NCBI GenBank assembly: GCA_030537635.1
Contig: JAUNVM010000006.1
Location: forward strand, 1,600-65,599
Origin: Flaviflexus sp.
Lineage (GTDB): Bacteria > Actinomycetota > Actinomycetes > Actinomycetales > Actinomycetaceae
Reading direction: 5' to 3'
DNA length: 64,000 nt
The notes under the pieces were generated by a model that had not been told where the DNA came from, did no database searches, and saw only the letters and a program-made list of their open reading frames with translations. The position numbers and the translations under genes are program-made. This document shows positions 16,254-24,406 of the stretch, one piece after another (positions within the stretch are counted from its first letter, which is position 1; every line of letters starts with the position of its first letter).

Positions 16254-16888
16254 AGCTCGCCGGCCTCGTCATTGCCGGCATTCTCACCGCTTTCATCCCC
16301 CATTCCTGGCTTGCCCCGGCGGCCCTCGTCGTGGCTCTGGCCTGGATTCCGGTGGGTGGCCGGGCCTTCCTCACCTCGCTGAAACCCGCCCCGTTCATTA
16401 TTCTCATGGCCCTGGGCGCGCAGTTTCTCACGGTGGTGGGCGGAACCGCCACGCCGGCGGAGGCAGGTGTGGTCGGGGCGGTGATGGCCGGGCGAATTCT
16501 TCTTCTCATGTCCCTGGCCGCCTGGGTGAACGCCACGACCGAGCTCATGGATATTGCCGATGCGGTGGTGTGGTATTCCCGCCCGCTCTCCCCCATCATC
16601 GATTCTGACAAGCTCGGCCTGGCCATCATCCTCGCGATTCGATGCCTGCCGGTGGCGGGCAGGGAGGCCGAGGTGGTGCGCATCGCCCAGCGGGCGCGCG
16701 GCTCGCGCTCCTTTATTGCCTTCGGTACCGCCTACATCATCCGCGTCTTGCGCAAGGCCCTCGTGCTTGGTGAGGCGCTCAGCCTGCGCGGGGTCGACTC
16801 TCCGGATGGTCGGCCGAGCCGAGCGCTCGAGGTGGCGAGTAGCGCCCGCCCCGCAGCCGACGAGCCGCAGGCACCCGAGGGGGCGTAG
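16241..16888 (+). CDS. bioN: BioN, transmembrane T component of the biotin ECF transporter
   Basis: 215-residue membrane protein with four to five hydrophobic segments in its first half, then a cytoplasmic coupling region containing AQRARGSR, the ARG-type coupling motif by which EcfT proteins contact the ATPases. The C-terminal tail after SLRGVDSP is Ala/Pro/Glu-rich and probably disordered. GTG start overlapping bioM. Completes the BioYMN operon. Confidence 0.9.
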   Translation: MARLKLAGLVIAGILTAFIPHSWLAPAALVVALAWIPVGGRAFLTSLKPAPFIILMALGAQFLTVVGGTATPAEAGVVGAVMAGRILLLMSLAAWVNATTELMDIADAVVWYSRPLSPIIDSDKLGLAIILAIRCLPVAGREAEVVRIAQRARGSRSFIAFGTAYIIRVLRKALVLGEALSLRGVDSPDGRPSRALEVASSARPAADEPQAPEGA

Positions 16889-16945
16889 CGGGACTCGGTG
16901 GCCAGCCACTGGCGCCCGAGCCGGCGCGATTGCGGTACCCGGTGC

Positions 16946-18550
16946 TTAGTCCTCACCGTGCGAGGGAGCGAGATTCTTCCAGTAGGGGGCGGTGAGCTGC
17001 TGGGAGCACTTGACGTCGACCATGACGAAGTTGTGCTGCTCGAGCGCCTCGGGTAGTTCGTCAAGGTCCTCCATGCGGGTGATGGTGAGGCCGGCTCCGC
17101 CGAGGGCCCGGCCCATGTGCGCAAAGTCCAGCTCGGGCAGGTAGGCGGGATCGATGTTGAGGCCCTGCGGGCCAAACTTGTAGACCTCGGCACCGTACAT
17201 GGCGTCGTTGAGAACGATGACGAGCACTTTCCCCGGCATCTGGCTCAGCGTCGCGAGATCCGCCAGCGCCATCTGCAGCCCACCATCGCCGGTGATGAGA
17301 ACGGTGTGGCGTTCGGGGCGAGCATGGGCGATGCCGACGGCGGCAGAGGTGCCCAGGCCGATGCACTTGAAGGCGGTTCCCACCTGGGTGAAGCCGTCCG
17401 GATCGGGAACGCTCATGAACTCGGCTGCCCAGCCAATGAAGTGCCCACCATCGGTCGTCACGGATTTTTCGGCCGGCAGCATCTCATCGATCGTGCGGAG
17501 CACCGCTCCGCCGGCAAGCCTGCCATCGGCCCCGTAGGTCTCGATCTCGGGCTCTCCGAGCTTCGGGCGGGGCTGCCAGGCCGGCCCGCCGCGGTTGATT
17601 CGCCCCGCAAGGTAGGAGGCGGCAGCCGCGGCATCGGCCCGAATAAAGGTGTCGGCGATGGGGCTGCGCGCCCCATCATCGATATCAATCTGGGCGACGA
17701 TGCCCGTGAAGGCGCGGCCGTGGCGCAGGGTGAAGGGGTTGAGCGAAGCACCAAAGACGATAACGAGATCCGCGGAGGCGATGGCGGCGGCCCGATCATC
17801 GGGAGCGAATCCGCCGCAGGTCCCGATGAGACGCTCGCTGTCGAGGATATGCCGGGCGGCCGCGGTTGTGGCCACGAGAGCATCGGCGGCCTCGACAAAG
17901 GCCTCCAGGGGCGCCGTGTGGTCCCGCAGCCACGCCCCGCGGCCAAAGAGCACGAGTGGCCGGCTGGCGGAGGAGATGGCGCGGGCGAGCTCGTCAAGTT
18001 CATGGCTTGCCTGCTCGGTGAGCTCGCCGGGACGACCCGGGCGGTGGGGGCGGGGAATCTCGGCCTCATCGACCTGAAGATTCTCGCAGCTCGCCGGCAT
18101 GATAATGACAAGCGGCCGAAGCTCTTGGGCCGCGGCCTCGATCTCGTCGTCGATGGCGAGGGCGGCCTCAAGACCGTCAACGATGTGGAGGCGTGCCCCA
18201 AGCGAGCGTGCGTGCTCTTCTTCCAGGATGTCCCATCCGGCGATCGGATCATCGTGGCCTCCGGTGAGGAGAATGAGCGGAGTCTTCACCTTGACGGCCT
18301 CGGCGAGCCCGGTCAGCGCGTTGGTGAAGCCCGCGCCGTAGGTGCAGGTGGCGATCGCCAGGTCACCGGTGACCCGGTAGTGAGCATCCGCCGCGCACAC
18401 GGCCCCGGTCTCGTGCCGCATCGGCTGATAGTGGGCGCCGGCACCGGTGAGAGCGTCAATCGCGGTCGCATTGCCCTCTCCCATGACCCCGTATACGGTG
18501 CGTGCCCGGTGGGCGAGAATCGTTCCAACAACAGACGGCAGTGTCTTCAT
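16946..18550 (-). CDS. Thiamine-diphosphate enzyme of the acetolactate synthase/benzoylformate decarboxylase type
   Basis: 534 residues with the three-domain ThDP fold. N-terminal PYR domain with the catalytic Glu in RHETGAVCAADAH and TCTYGAGFTNALTGLAEA; central domain with LVLFGRGA and LVIVFGASLNPFT; C-terminal PP domain with GDGGLQMALADLATL, the Mg/ThDP motif ending at the Asn of VLNDAMYGAE. It lacks an adjacent regulatory subunit, so biosynthetic acetolactate synthase is unlikely; sulfopyruvate, phenylpyruvate, oxalyl-CoA or other 2-oxo acid substrates are all possible. AAGGAGAG precedes the ATG. A -10 TAAAGT at 18571-18576 gives a leader of about 15-20 nt. It is divergent from a 2-hydroxyacid dehydrogenase. 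Confidence 0.85.
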   Translation of the reverse strand: MKTLPSVVGTILAHRARTVYGVMGEGNATAIDALTGAGAHYQPMRHETGAVCAADAHYRVTGDLAIATCTYGAGFTNALTGLAEAVKVKTPLILLTGGHDDPIAGWDILEEEHARSLGARLHIVDGLEAALAIDDEIEAAAQELRPLVIIMPASCENLQVDEAEIPRPHRPGRPGELTEQASHELDELARAISSASRPLVLFGRGAWLRDHTAPLEAFVEAADALVATTAAARHILDSERLIGTCGGFAPDDRAAAIASADLVIVFGASLNPFTLRHGRAFTGIVAQIDIDDGARSPIADTFIRADAAAAASYLAGRINRGGPAWQPRPKLGEPEIETYGADGRLAGGAVLRTIDEMLPAEKSVTTDGGHFIGWAAEFMSVPDPDGFTQVGTAFKCIGLGTSAAVGIAHARPERHTVLITGDGGLQMALADLATLSQMPGKVLVIVLNDAMYGAEVYKFGPQGLNIDPAYLPELDFAHMGRALGGAGLTITRMEDLDELPEALEQHNFVMVDVKCSQQLTAPYWKNLAPSHGED

Positions 18551-18570
18551 GTCTCTCCTTCGTCGAGACC

Positions 18571-18576
18571 ACTTTA
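18571..18576 (-). promoter_or_regulatory. -10 hexamer of the ThDP enzyme gene
   Basis: TAAAGT on the minus strand, 20 nt before the ATG, with a normal Shine-Dalgarno sequence between them. Confidence 0.45.
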
Positions 18577-18642
18577 GCGCCCCTTGCCCCTAATCGTCCG
18601 TCGATCTTCTTCCCTCATCCGTGAGCAAGCCCACCGGCGGGT

Positions 18643-18648
18643 TAGACT
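18643..18648 (+). promoter_or_regulatory. -10 hexamer of the hydroxyacid dehydrogenase gene, leaderless type
   Basis: TAGACT ends 6 nt before the ATG at 18655, with no Shine-Dalgarno sequence in between. Confidence 0.55.
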
Positions 18649-18654
18649 GACGTC

Positions 18655-19554
18655 ATGACTATTCACGTGATGACTTCGCCCGATTGGAAGCTCGACATCG
18701 ATGATCCTGATGTTGAGCTCACCACCTGGGATTTTGAGTCCCCAGCCCCCGATGTTCCCGTCGATTTGCTCGTTGCTCCGCACGTGACGAGACCGGACAT
18801 CATCGACCGCGTGCGCGATCTGGGGGCGAAGGTTCTTCAGCTCGGCTCGATTGGCTACGATGCCGTGAGCCGGGACCTGCCCGAGGGACTCATCGTGTCG
18901 AATGCCGCCACCGTGCACGAGACCGCGACCGCCGAGCATGCCCTTGCCATGCTGCTCTTTGCGGCCCGTGAGTTCGACCGCTCCGTGGCGGCCCAGCGCC
19001 GGGGGGTGTGGGAGGAATTTCAGACGCTCGGACTGGCCGACACCACGGTTCTGCTCGTCGGAGTGGGCGGTGTCGGCTCCGCGATTGCCGAGCGCCTTGA
19101 CCCCTTCGAGGTCTCTCTTATTCGGGTGGGCTCGCGGGCCAGGGAGGATGAGCGGGGCCGCGTCCACGCCACCGATGAGCTGCCCGAGCTCCTGCCGCAG
19201 GCCGATGCAGTCATCGTTGTTGTCCCCCACAACGAGAACACCCATCACCTCATCGACGATGCCTTCCTGTCCGCGATGCGCGATGACGCGATTCTGCTCA
19301 ACATTGCCCGGGGCAAGGTGGCCGACACCGAGGCCCTCATCAAGCATGCCGGCCGGCTGCGCCTCCTCCTCGACGTCGTCGATCCCGAGCCGCTGCCCGA
19401 AGGCCATGAGCTGTTTTCTACCGCCACGTTGATCACCGCGCATAATGGTGGGAATGCCGATGCCATGCTCGAGCGCATGAAGAATGTCGTGCTCCGCCAG
19501 ATCGCGGCCATGAAAAACGGCGAGCCACCGATCAACCAGGTGCTCCCCCAGTAA
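18655..19554 (+). CDS. D-isomer-specific 2-hydroxyacid dehydrogenase
   Basis: 299 residues. NAD(P)-dependent reduction of a 2-oxo acid to the D-2-hydroxy acid, or the reverse. Nucleotide-binding motif LLVGVGGVGSAIAERL near 130, the VVVPHNENTHHLID segment, catalytic Arg in LLNIARGKVADTEAL, Glu in DVVDPEPLPEGHELF and His in ITAHNGG. The N-terminal substrate domain is short. It resembles the glyoxylate/hydroxypyruvate reductase-like or phosphoglycerate dehydrogenase-like members; the substrate is undetermined. The neighbouring ThDP enzyme also acts on 2-oxo acids, suggesting but not proving a shared pathway. Confidence 0.88.
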   Translation: MTIHVMTSPDWKLDIDDPDVELTTWDFESPAPDVPVDLLVAPHVTRPDIIDRVRDLGAKVLQLGSIGYDAVSRDLPEGLIVSNAATVHETATAEHALAMLLFAAREFDRSVAAQRRGVWEEFQTLGLADTTVLLVGVGGVGSAIAERLDPFEVSLIRVGSRAREDERGRVHATDELPELLPQADAVIVVVPHNENTHHLIDDAFLSAMRDDAILLNIARGKVADTEALIKHAGRLRLLLDVVDPEPLPEGHELFSTATLITAHNGGNADAMLERMKNVVLRQIAAMKNGEPPINQVLPQ

Positions 19555-19563
19555 CCGATGAGA

Positions 19564-19585
19564 GCGCACCCCTTGAGGGGCGCGC
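19564..19585 (+). terminator. Terminator of the dehydrogenase gene
   Basis: GCGC-A-CCCCT / AGGGG-C-GCGC stem with a 2-nt turn and one mismatch, starting 9 nt after the stop codon. Confidence 0.55.
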
Positions 19586-19689
19586 CTTCATTATCAAGAA
19601 TCCGCCGCCTTCGCGCGCTCTTGCTTTCCTCGTCCCTAAGCCGGTGTCACTGGCGGGAGCTATTGCGCCGAAGGGACGCAGAGCTTCCC

Positions 19690-20325
19690 CTATGGCGCGA
19701 AGAGGCCGAGCAGGCTCATCAGCCCCCGGGTGGTGCCGGTGGGCGGGCCGAGGATGACGGTGGTGATGCCGAGGTTTGCGGCTGCGGAGTCGTGTCGGGG
19801 CGAATCTCCGATCATGACCGTGTGCTGGGGCTCGGTGCCGCAGGCGTGCAGGCCCGCGGCAAAGGCCTCGCGGTTGGGCTTGACGGCGCCGATCTCGCAG
19901 GACAGGACGATGTCGTCAAGGAGATCAATGAGGCCGAGATCGGCGAGCCTCGGGCGCAGATCCATGCCGACGTTGCTCATGAGGCAGCGGCGCACACCGA
20001 GCTTACCGAGGCTGGTAAGGAAATCACGGCTGTCGGTGAAGGCCTGCCACGTGCTTGGCATGGTGTCGTAGAGAGCATCTGCCAGCCTCTCATCGGTTCC
20101 CTCGCTCACGAGGGTGCGGGTGAGGGCAAGACGGTGCGAGACCGGATCAAGGTCCCGCTCGATATCCGGAAAGAGGGTTTCGGCCCGGCCGTAGGCTCCC
20201 TGGACGAGATCGGCGAGGCCGGCCTGGGCTCTCACACCGCAGGCGGCCTCGGCCCGTTCCACCCACACCTGGGCATCCTCGGAGTAGACGAGCGTGTCAT
20301 GGAAGTCGATGAGGCAGGCTCTCAT
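19690..20325 (-). CDS. HAD-family hydrolase with altered motif I
   Basis: 211 residues, HAD subfamily IA: motif I IDFHDTLV at 6-13, motif II Ser in LMSNVGMD, motif III Lys in GAVKPNREAF, motif IV MIGDSPRHDSAAA. As in the other HAD protein of this window, the second Asp of motif I (DxDGT) is replaced, here by His (DFHDT). Phosphatase activity on a small metabolite is possible but unproven. It begins 9 nt after the acyl-CoA synthetase gene and is probably co-transcribed with it. Confidence 0.82.
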   Translation of the reverse strand: MRACLIDFHDTLVYSEDAQVWVERAEAACGVRAQAGLADLVQGAYGRAETLFPDIERDLDPVSHRLALTRTLVSEGTDERLADALYDTMPSTWQAFTDSRDFLTSLGKLGVRRCLMSNVGMDLRPRLADLGLIDLLDDIVLSCEIGAVKPNREAFAAGLHACGTEPQHTVMIGDSPRHDSAAANLGITTVILGPPTGTTRGLMSLLGLFAP

Positions 20326-20334
20326 CCGGGGTCC

Positions 20335-22023
20335 CTAAATCTCGCCCTCGATGAGGGCAGTGCGCACCCGGGCTCGCTCCGGCTTACCAATGAGGCTGCG
20401 GGGAATCTGGTCAAGCATGACGAGATCGCGCGGCAAAGCATAGTGTGGCAGGCGCTCTTCGAGGGTGCGGCGCAGGCGCTGAAGATCCGGCTTCTTCCAG
20501 TTCGCGGTGATGATGGCGACGACCTCTTCCCCGCATTGCGGATTGGGCCGGCCGACAACAACCGCATCCTTCGCCGAGGTGAGCGCAAGAATGGCCTCCT
20601 CGACCTCGGAGGGATAGACGTTGAAACCGGAGGTGATGATGAGGTCCTTGGACCTGTCGACGAGGTAGATGAAGCCGTCATCGGAGCGACACAGGTCGCC
20701 CGAGCGGAACCAGCCGCCCTCAACGAAGGCCTGTTCATTGTCCTCGGGAGCATCCAGGTAGCCGGCAAAGACCTGGGGGCCGCGGATGAGGAGCTCACCG
20801 ACCTCCCCCTCGGGCAGGTCCTTCGTGGGGTCGTCCTGGTCAACAATGCGCAGCTCGGTGGACGGGAAGGGCAGGCCGAGGCAGCCGTGGCGCCGGTCGG
20901 GCGTCATGGGCGAGCCGGAGATCGTTGGCGAGGTCTCGGACATACCGTAGCCCTCGATGATGTAGCCCCCGGTGGCATCTTCCCAGGCTTGGGAGATCTC
21001 GGCCGAGAGGGACATGCCACCGGAGACCGCGTACTGAATCGTGGAGATGTCGATATTGCGCTCGGTGGCGCGCTGGGCAATCTTGGCGAACATGGGCGGC
21101 ACCCCGACGAAGAAGTTGACCGGCTCGCGCAGGTGAGCGTCGAGAGCCAGATCGGCATCGAAGGTGGGAAGCACGATCTGCGTGCCCGCCATGCCGGTGA
21201 CGGCGCACAGCATAAAGCACATGCCGAAGGCGTGGAAATAGGGCAGCAGGGAGAACACGGTGGTGCCACCCCGGTCCAGCTGCCACACCCAGAAGAGATT
21301 CTGGTTGACGTTCGCGCCAATGTTCGTGTGGGTGAGCGGCACGGACTTCGGCACCCCGTTCGTGCCCGAGGAGTGGAGGATCACAGCGCGGTCGGCGCCG
21401 GTCGCGCCCGGCACCCGCCTAGCCACCGGGCTCGCCTTCTTTACCAGCTCGTCAAAGGACAGTGAGCCGGACGGGCCCTCCCCGGTGAGCTTCTTGCGGG
21501 CCTCGCGCGCCGCGCGAACGGGCAGCCGCAGCTTGGCCTTCATCGACCACGGAAGCGGGGCGGACAGATCGACGGTGAGGATCTTGTTGGGGGCGATGGA
21601 ATCGGTGAGCTTGCCCGCCACCTGATTCCAGGCGACCGCCACCTCTCCCCCGTGCCGGGCAATCTGTCCGGCGAGCTGATGGGCCGGGGCGAGCGGATTG
21701 TGCTCGGCCACCGCCGCCCCCAGGCGCATGGCGCCGTAGAAGGCAAAGAAGTGTTGGGGACAGTTCGGCATGGCGAAGGCAACCGTGTCTCCCTTGCGCA
21801 CCCCGGCCTCGCGCAGCACCGCGGCAGCCTTGAGCGCCTCGCCAAGGAATTCCCGATAGGTCCATTGCTTGCCGAAATAGTCGATGGCAACGTGATCGGG
21901 ATAGACCCGGGCCGAATGCTCAAGTAGCTCGAACAGGGATGTGGTGGGGACCGGAATCTCGCTCGGCACCCCCGCCTGATAATGCTCGTGGGCCTGCTGG
22001 GCAATCGTACGCGATTCCGTCAT
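20335..22023 (-). CDS. fadD: Long-chain fatty acid-CoA ligase (FadD type)
   Basis: 562-residue adenylate-forming enzyme that activates fatty acids with ATP and CoA. Visible motifs: P-loop LHSSGTNGVPKSVPLTH, GYGMSETSPT, the hinge SGDLCRSDDGFIYLVDRSKD followed by ITSGFNVYPSEVEEAI, and the C-terminal Lys in PRSLIGKPERARV that closes the active site for adenylation. The length is typical. It leads a two-gene unit with the HAD gene; the spacing to the upstream aldo/keto reductase gene is about 90 bp. Confidence 0.9.
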   Translation of the reverse strand: MTESRTIAQQAHEHYQAGVPSEIPVPTTSLFELLEHSARVYPDHVAIDYFGKQWTYREFLGEALKAAAVLREAGVRKGDTVAFAMPNCPQHFFAFYGAMRLGAAVAEHNPLAPAHQLAGQIARHGGEVAVAWNQVAGKLTDSIAPNKILTVDLSAPLPWSMKAKLRLPVRAAREARKKLTGEGPSGSLSFDELVKKASPVARRVPGATGADRAVILHSSGTNGVPKSVPLTHTNIGANVNQNLFWVWQLDRGGTTVFSLLPYFHAFGMCFMLCAVTGMAGTQIVLPTFDADLALDAHLREPVNFFVGVPPMFAKIAQRATERNIDISTIQYAVSGGMSLSAEISQAWEDATGGYIIEGYGMSETSPTISGSPMTPDRRHGCLGLPFPSTELRIVDQDDPTKDLPEGEVGELLIRGPQVFAGYLDAPEDNEQAFVEGGWFRSGDLCRSDDGFIYLVDRSKDLIITSGFNVYPSEVEEAILALTSAKDAVVVGRPNPQCGEEVVAIITANWKKPDLQRLRRTLEERLPHYALPRDLVMLDQIPRSLIGKPERARVRTALIEGEI

Positions 22024-22114
22024 GTTTCTCCCTTCCCCATCATCCTAGAACCTCCCCGGTTCCGTGACCAATCATTACCGGAGCCGGTCAAGGGCTATCA
22101 ATGCTGGTCAGGGC

Positions 22115-22942
22115 CTAGAACTCCTCGTGGGTGAGCGGGTCTCCGCCCCACAAGCGTCCCTCGGGGCTGGACAGCGCGCTGATGGCATGAATGTCCTTGG
22201 TATCGAGGCGAATGTGGGCGGCGTGCAGGTTTTCCTCCTGGCGCGCAATGCTCGAGGCCTTGGGAATAGGAACGACGCCGCGGGCAATCGTCCAGGCGAG
22301 GACGATCTGTGCCGGTGTGCAGTGATAGCGTTCGGCTAGCTCCTTGATGATCGGCTCGTCGAAGAGCTTGCCGGCCTTGGCCAGCGGGCTCCACGCCTCG
22401 GTGATGATGCCGTATTCCTCGTGGAAGGCGAGCGCCTCCTCCTGGGCGAAGTAGGGATGCAGCTCGATCTGGTTAACCTCGGGAACAACCCCGGTTTCCT
22501 TCTCCAGGCGCAAAATGTGCTCGGGAAGGAAATTGGAGACGCCGATGTGGCGCACGAGGCCGGCCTCCCGGGCGGCAATGAGGCCGCGCCAGGCCTCGAC
22601 ATATTTTCCAACCTGGGGATTGGGCCAGTGGATGAGGTAGAGATCGATCTCATTGACCCCCAGCCGGTAACATGACTCTTCCACCGTGTAGAGCGCAGCA
22701 TCGTAGTCGTGGTGTCGCCCGGGCAGCTTCGACGTCAAGATCAGCCCATCGCGCCGCCCGCACGAGCGCAGCGCCTGGCCGACCACTCCCTCATTTTCGT
22801 AGTTGAAGGCGGTGTCAATGAGCTGATATCCGGTGGCGATAGCGGAGACAACAGCGTCCACGCCCGATCCGCCACGCAGATTGTAGGTTCCAAAACCGAT
22901 GGCGGGAAGCTCGAGGCCGCCGTGGGATGTGCGCATGTCCAT
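22115..22942 (-). CDS. Aldo/keto reductase
   Basis: 275 residues. NADPH-dependent carbonyl reductase of the 2,5-diketo-D-gluconate reductase-like group. The tetrad is visible: Asp and Tyr in LIDTAFNYENE, Lys in LILTSKLPG, His in LYLIHWPNP. The cofactor end is in WTIARGVVPIPKASS. A start 15 codons upstream is possible, but AAAGGAG at 22948-22954 lies 5 nt before the ATG at 22940-22942, so that start is used. It lies 51 bp after the mycothione reductase gene on the same strand. Confidence 0.9.
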   Translation of the reverse strand: MDMRTSHGGLELPAIGFGTYNLRGGSGVDAVVSAIATGYQLIDTAFNYENEGVVGQALRSCGRRDGLILTSKLPGRHHDYDAALYTVEESCYRLGVNEIDLYLIHWPNPQVGKYVEAWRGLIAAREAGLVRHIGVSNFLPEHILRLEKETGVVPEVNQIELHPYFAQEEALAFHEEYGIITEAWSPLAKAGKLFDEPIIKELAERYHCTPAQIVLAWTIARGVVPIPKASSIARQEENLHAAHIRLDTKDIHAISALSSPEGRLWGGDPLTHEEF

Positions 22943-22947
22943 GGGCG

Positions 22948-22954
22948 CTCCTTT
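22948..22954 (-). promoter_or_regulatory. Ribosome-binding site deciding the aldo/keto reductase start
   Basis: AAAGGAG, 5 nt before the ATG at 22940-22942. Confidence 0.65.
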
Positions 22955-22993
22955 CGTTGCCTCCACCATAGGAGATTGGGTCGGCAAAGTGGC

Positions 22994-24406
22994 CTACTGA
23001 CCCGCCTCTTCCCGCTGAGCGGTGACGTCGAGGAGGGCATTTTCGATCAGCTCGGGCATGGCCGGGTGAATCCAGTACTGGGAGCGGGCCAGATCAGCTG
23101 CCGTGAGCCCCTGGGCAATCGCCTGGATGAGGAGCTGGATGAGGGTGGCCGCCTGCGGCCCAATGATGTGGGCGCCGAGAATCTTCGTCGTGGCAGCCTC
23201 GCAGATGACCTTGGCAAAGCCGGCCGGCTCTTCCATCGCCCACCCGTAGGCAATATCCCGATAGGCCTGGCGCCCGATGATGACCTCGTATCCGCGCTCC
23301 CTTGCCTGCGCCTCGGTGAGGCCGACCGAGCCGATCTGCGGCTGACCGAATACGGCATGCGGCACGGGCCCGGGCAGGGTGGCAATGAGCTCATCTGGGT
23401 GGGCCAGATTGTGTGCGACGGCCCGCGCCTGCGCGTTAGCCAGGTGCTTGAGCTGCTGGCGCGAGCAGATGTCCCCCAGGGCCCACAGACCGTCGATAAC
23501 GGCGCCGTCAGGGCCGAGCACCCGCTGATAGTCATCGACCGGGATGAGGCCGCCGGAGGGCTGAATACCAGCTCGCTCCACGTGGAGCAGATCGGTGTTG
23601 GGGCGCCGCCCGGTGGCGATGAGAAGCTCCTGTGCCGCCACCGTTCGCCCGTCATCGGCCCGCAGAGTCACCCCCTCCTCATCGCGGCTCACCGAGACGG
23701 TGGAGAAGTTGGTAACAACCGTGCAGTACTTCGTGGCCTCCCTCGTGAACAGCTCGGAAACCTCCGCATCCTCAGCCCGCAGCAGCGCATCGGATCGGGC
23801 AATGATGGTGACGTCGACGCCAAGCGCGGAGAAGATGTGAGCAAATTCAGCGGCGATGAAGCCGGAGCCGAGAATGACGAGGGAGGCGGGCAGCTCCGCC
23901 ATCCGCATGACGTTATCCGAGGTGTAACCGCCCACCTCATCGATACCGTCAATGGGCGGGAGATCCGGGCGAGAGCCGGCGGCCAGGACGATCCGGTCCG
24001 CGGTCACCTCCACCTCCCCATCGTCCGTGGCAATGACCATGGCCTTCGGCCCGGTGAATGAAGCCGTTCCCCGATAAAGGGTGAGATTGTCATTGTCGGG
24101 ATGGTTCTTGCGGTAGTCTTCCCCGGCAGCCGAAATGGGGTCGATCCGGCCGAAGATACGGTCCCGGATTGCCGGCCAATCTGCCCCGTCGAAGCTTTCG
24201 GTCAGACCAAAGCGGTCGGCCCTGTCCGGCACCGCGGCCAGCTCGGCGGTATGGACGAACATCTTTGTGGGAATGCAACCCAGATTGAGGCACGTGCCGC
24301 CGAAAATACCGCGATCGACGAGACCAATGTTGAGATTATCGAGTTCCCCGCCGGGCAGGGTGTTGCCCGAACCGGATCCGATGATGAGCACATCGTGATG
24401 AGTCAT
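22994..24406 (-). CDS. mtr: Mycothione reductase
   Basis: 470 residues, class I flavoprotein disulfide reductase. FAD site VLIIGSGSGNT at the N-terminus, redox disulfide Cys39/Cys44 in GGTCLNLGCIPTK, NAD(P)H site LVILGSGFIAAEFAHIFSALG, second FAD segment GLWALGDICSRQQLKHLAN, and the C-terminal active-site His-Glu in HPAMPELIENAL. The variant SGSGNTLPGGELDN start is typical of mycothione reductase rather than lipoamide or glutathione reductase. It keeps mycothiol reduced, so the organism should make mycothiol. The ATG overlaps the BCCT stop codon (4 bp), placing the gene in that operon. Confidence 0.93.
   Translation of the reverse strand: MTHHDVLIIGSGSGNTLPGGELDNLNIGLVDRGIFGGTCLNLGCIPTKMFVHTAELAAVPDRADRFGLTESFDGADWPAIRDRIFGRIDPISAAGEDYRKNHPDNDNLTLYRGTASFTGPKAMVIATDDGEVEVTADRIVLAAGSRPDLPPIDGIDEVGGYTSDNVMRMAELPASLVILGSGFIAAEFAHIFSALGVDVTIIARSDALLRAEDAEVSELFTREATKYCTVVTNFSTVSVSRDEEGVTLRADDGRTVAAQELLIATGRRPNTDLLHVERAGIQPSGGLIPVDDYQRVLGPDGAVIDGLWALGDICSRQQLKHLANAQARAVAHNLAHPDELIATLPGPVPHAVFGQPQIGSVGLTEAQARERGYEVIIGRQAYRDIAYGWAMEEPAGFAKVICEAATTKILGAHIIGPQAATLIQLLIQAIAQGLTAADLARSQYWIHPAMPELIENALLDVTAQREEAGQ

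Noticed and set aside
19558-21465. 635-codon open frame on the plus strand
   Set aside because: Antisense to the HAD and fadD genes; its translation has no family resemblance.
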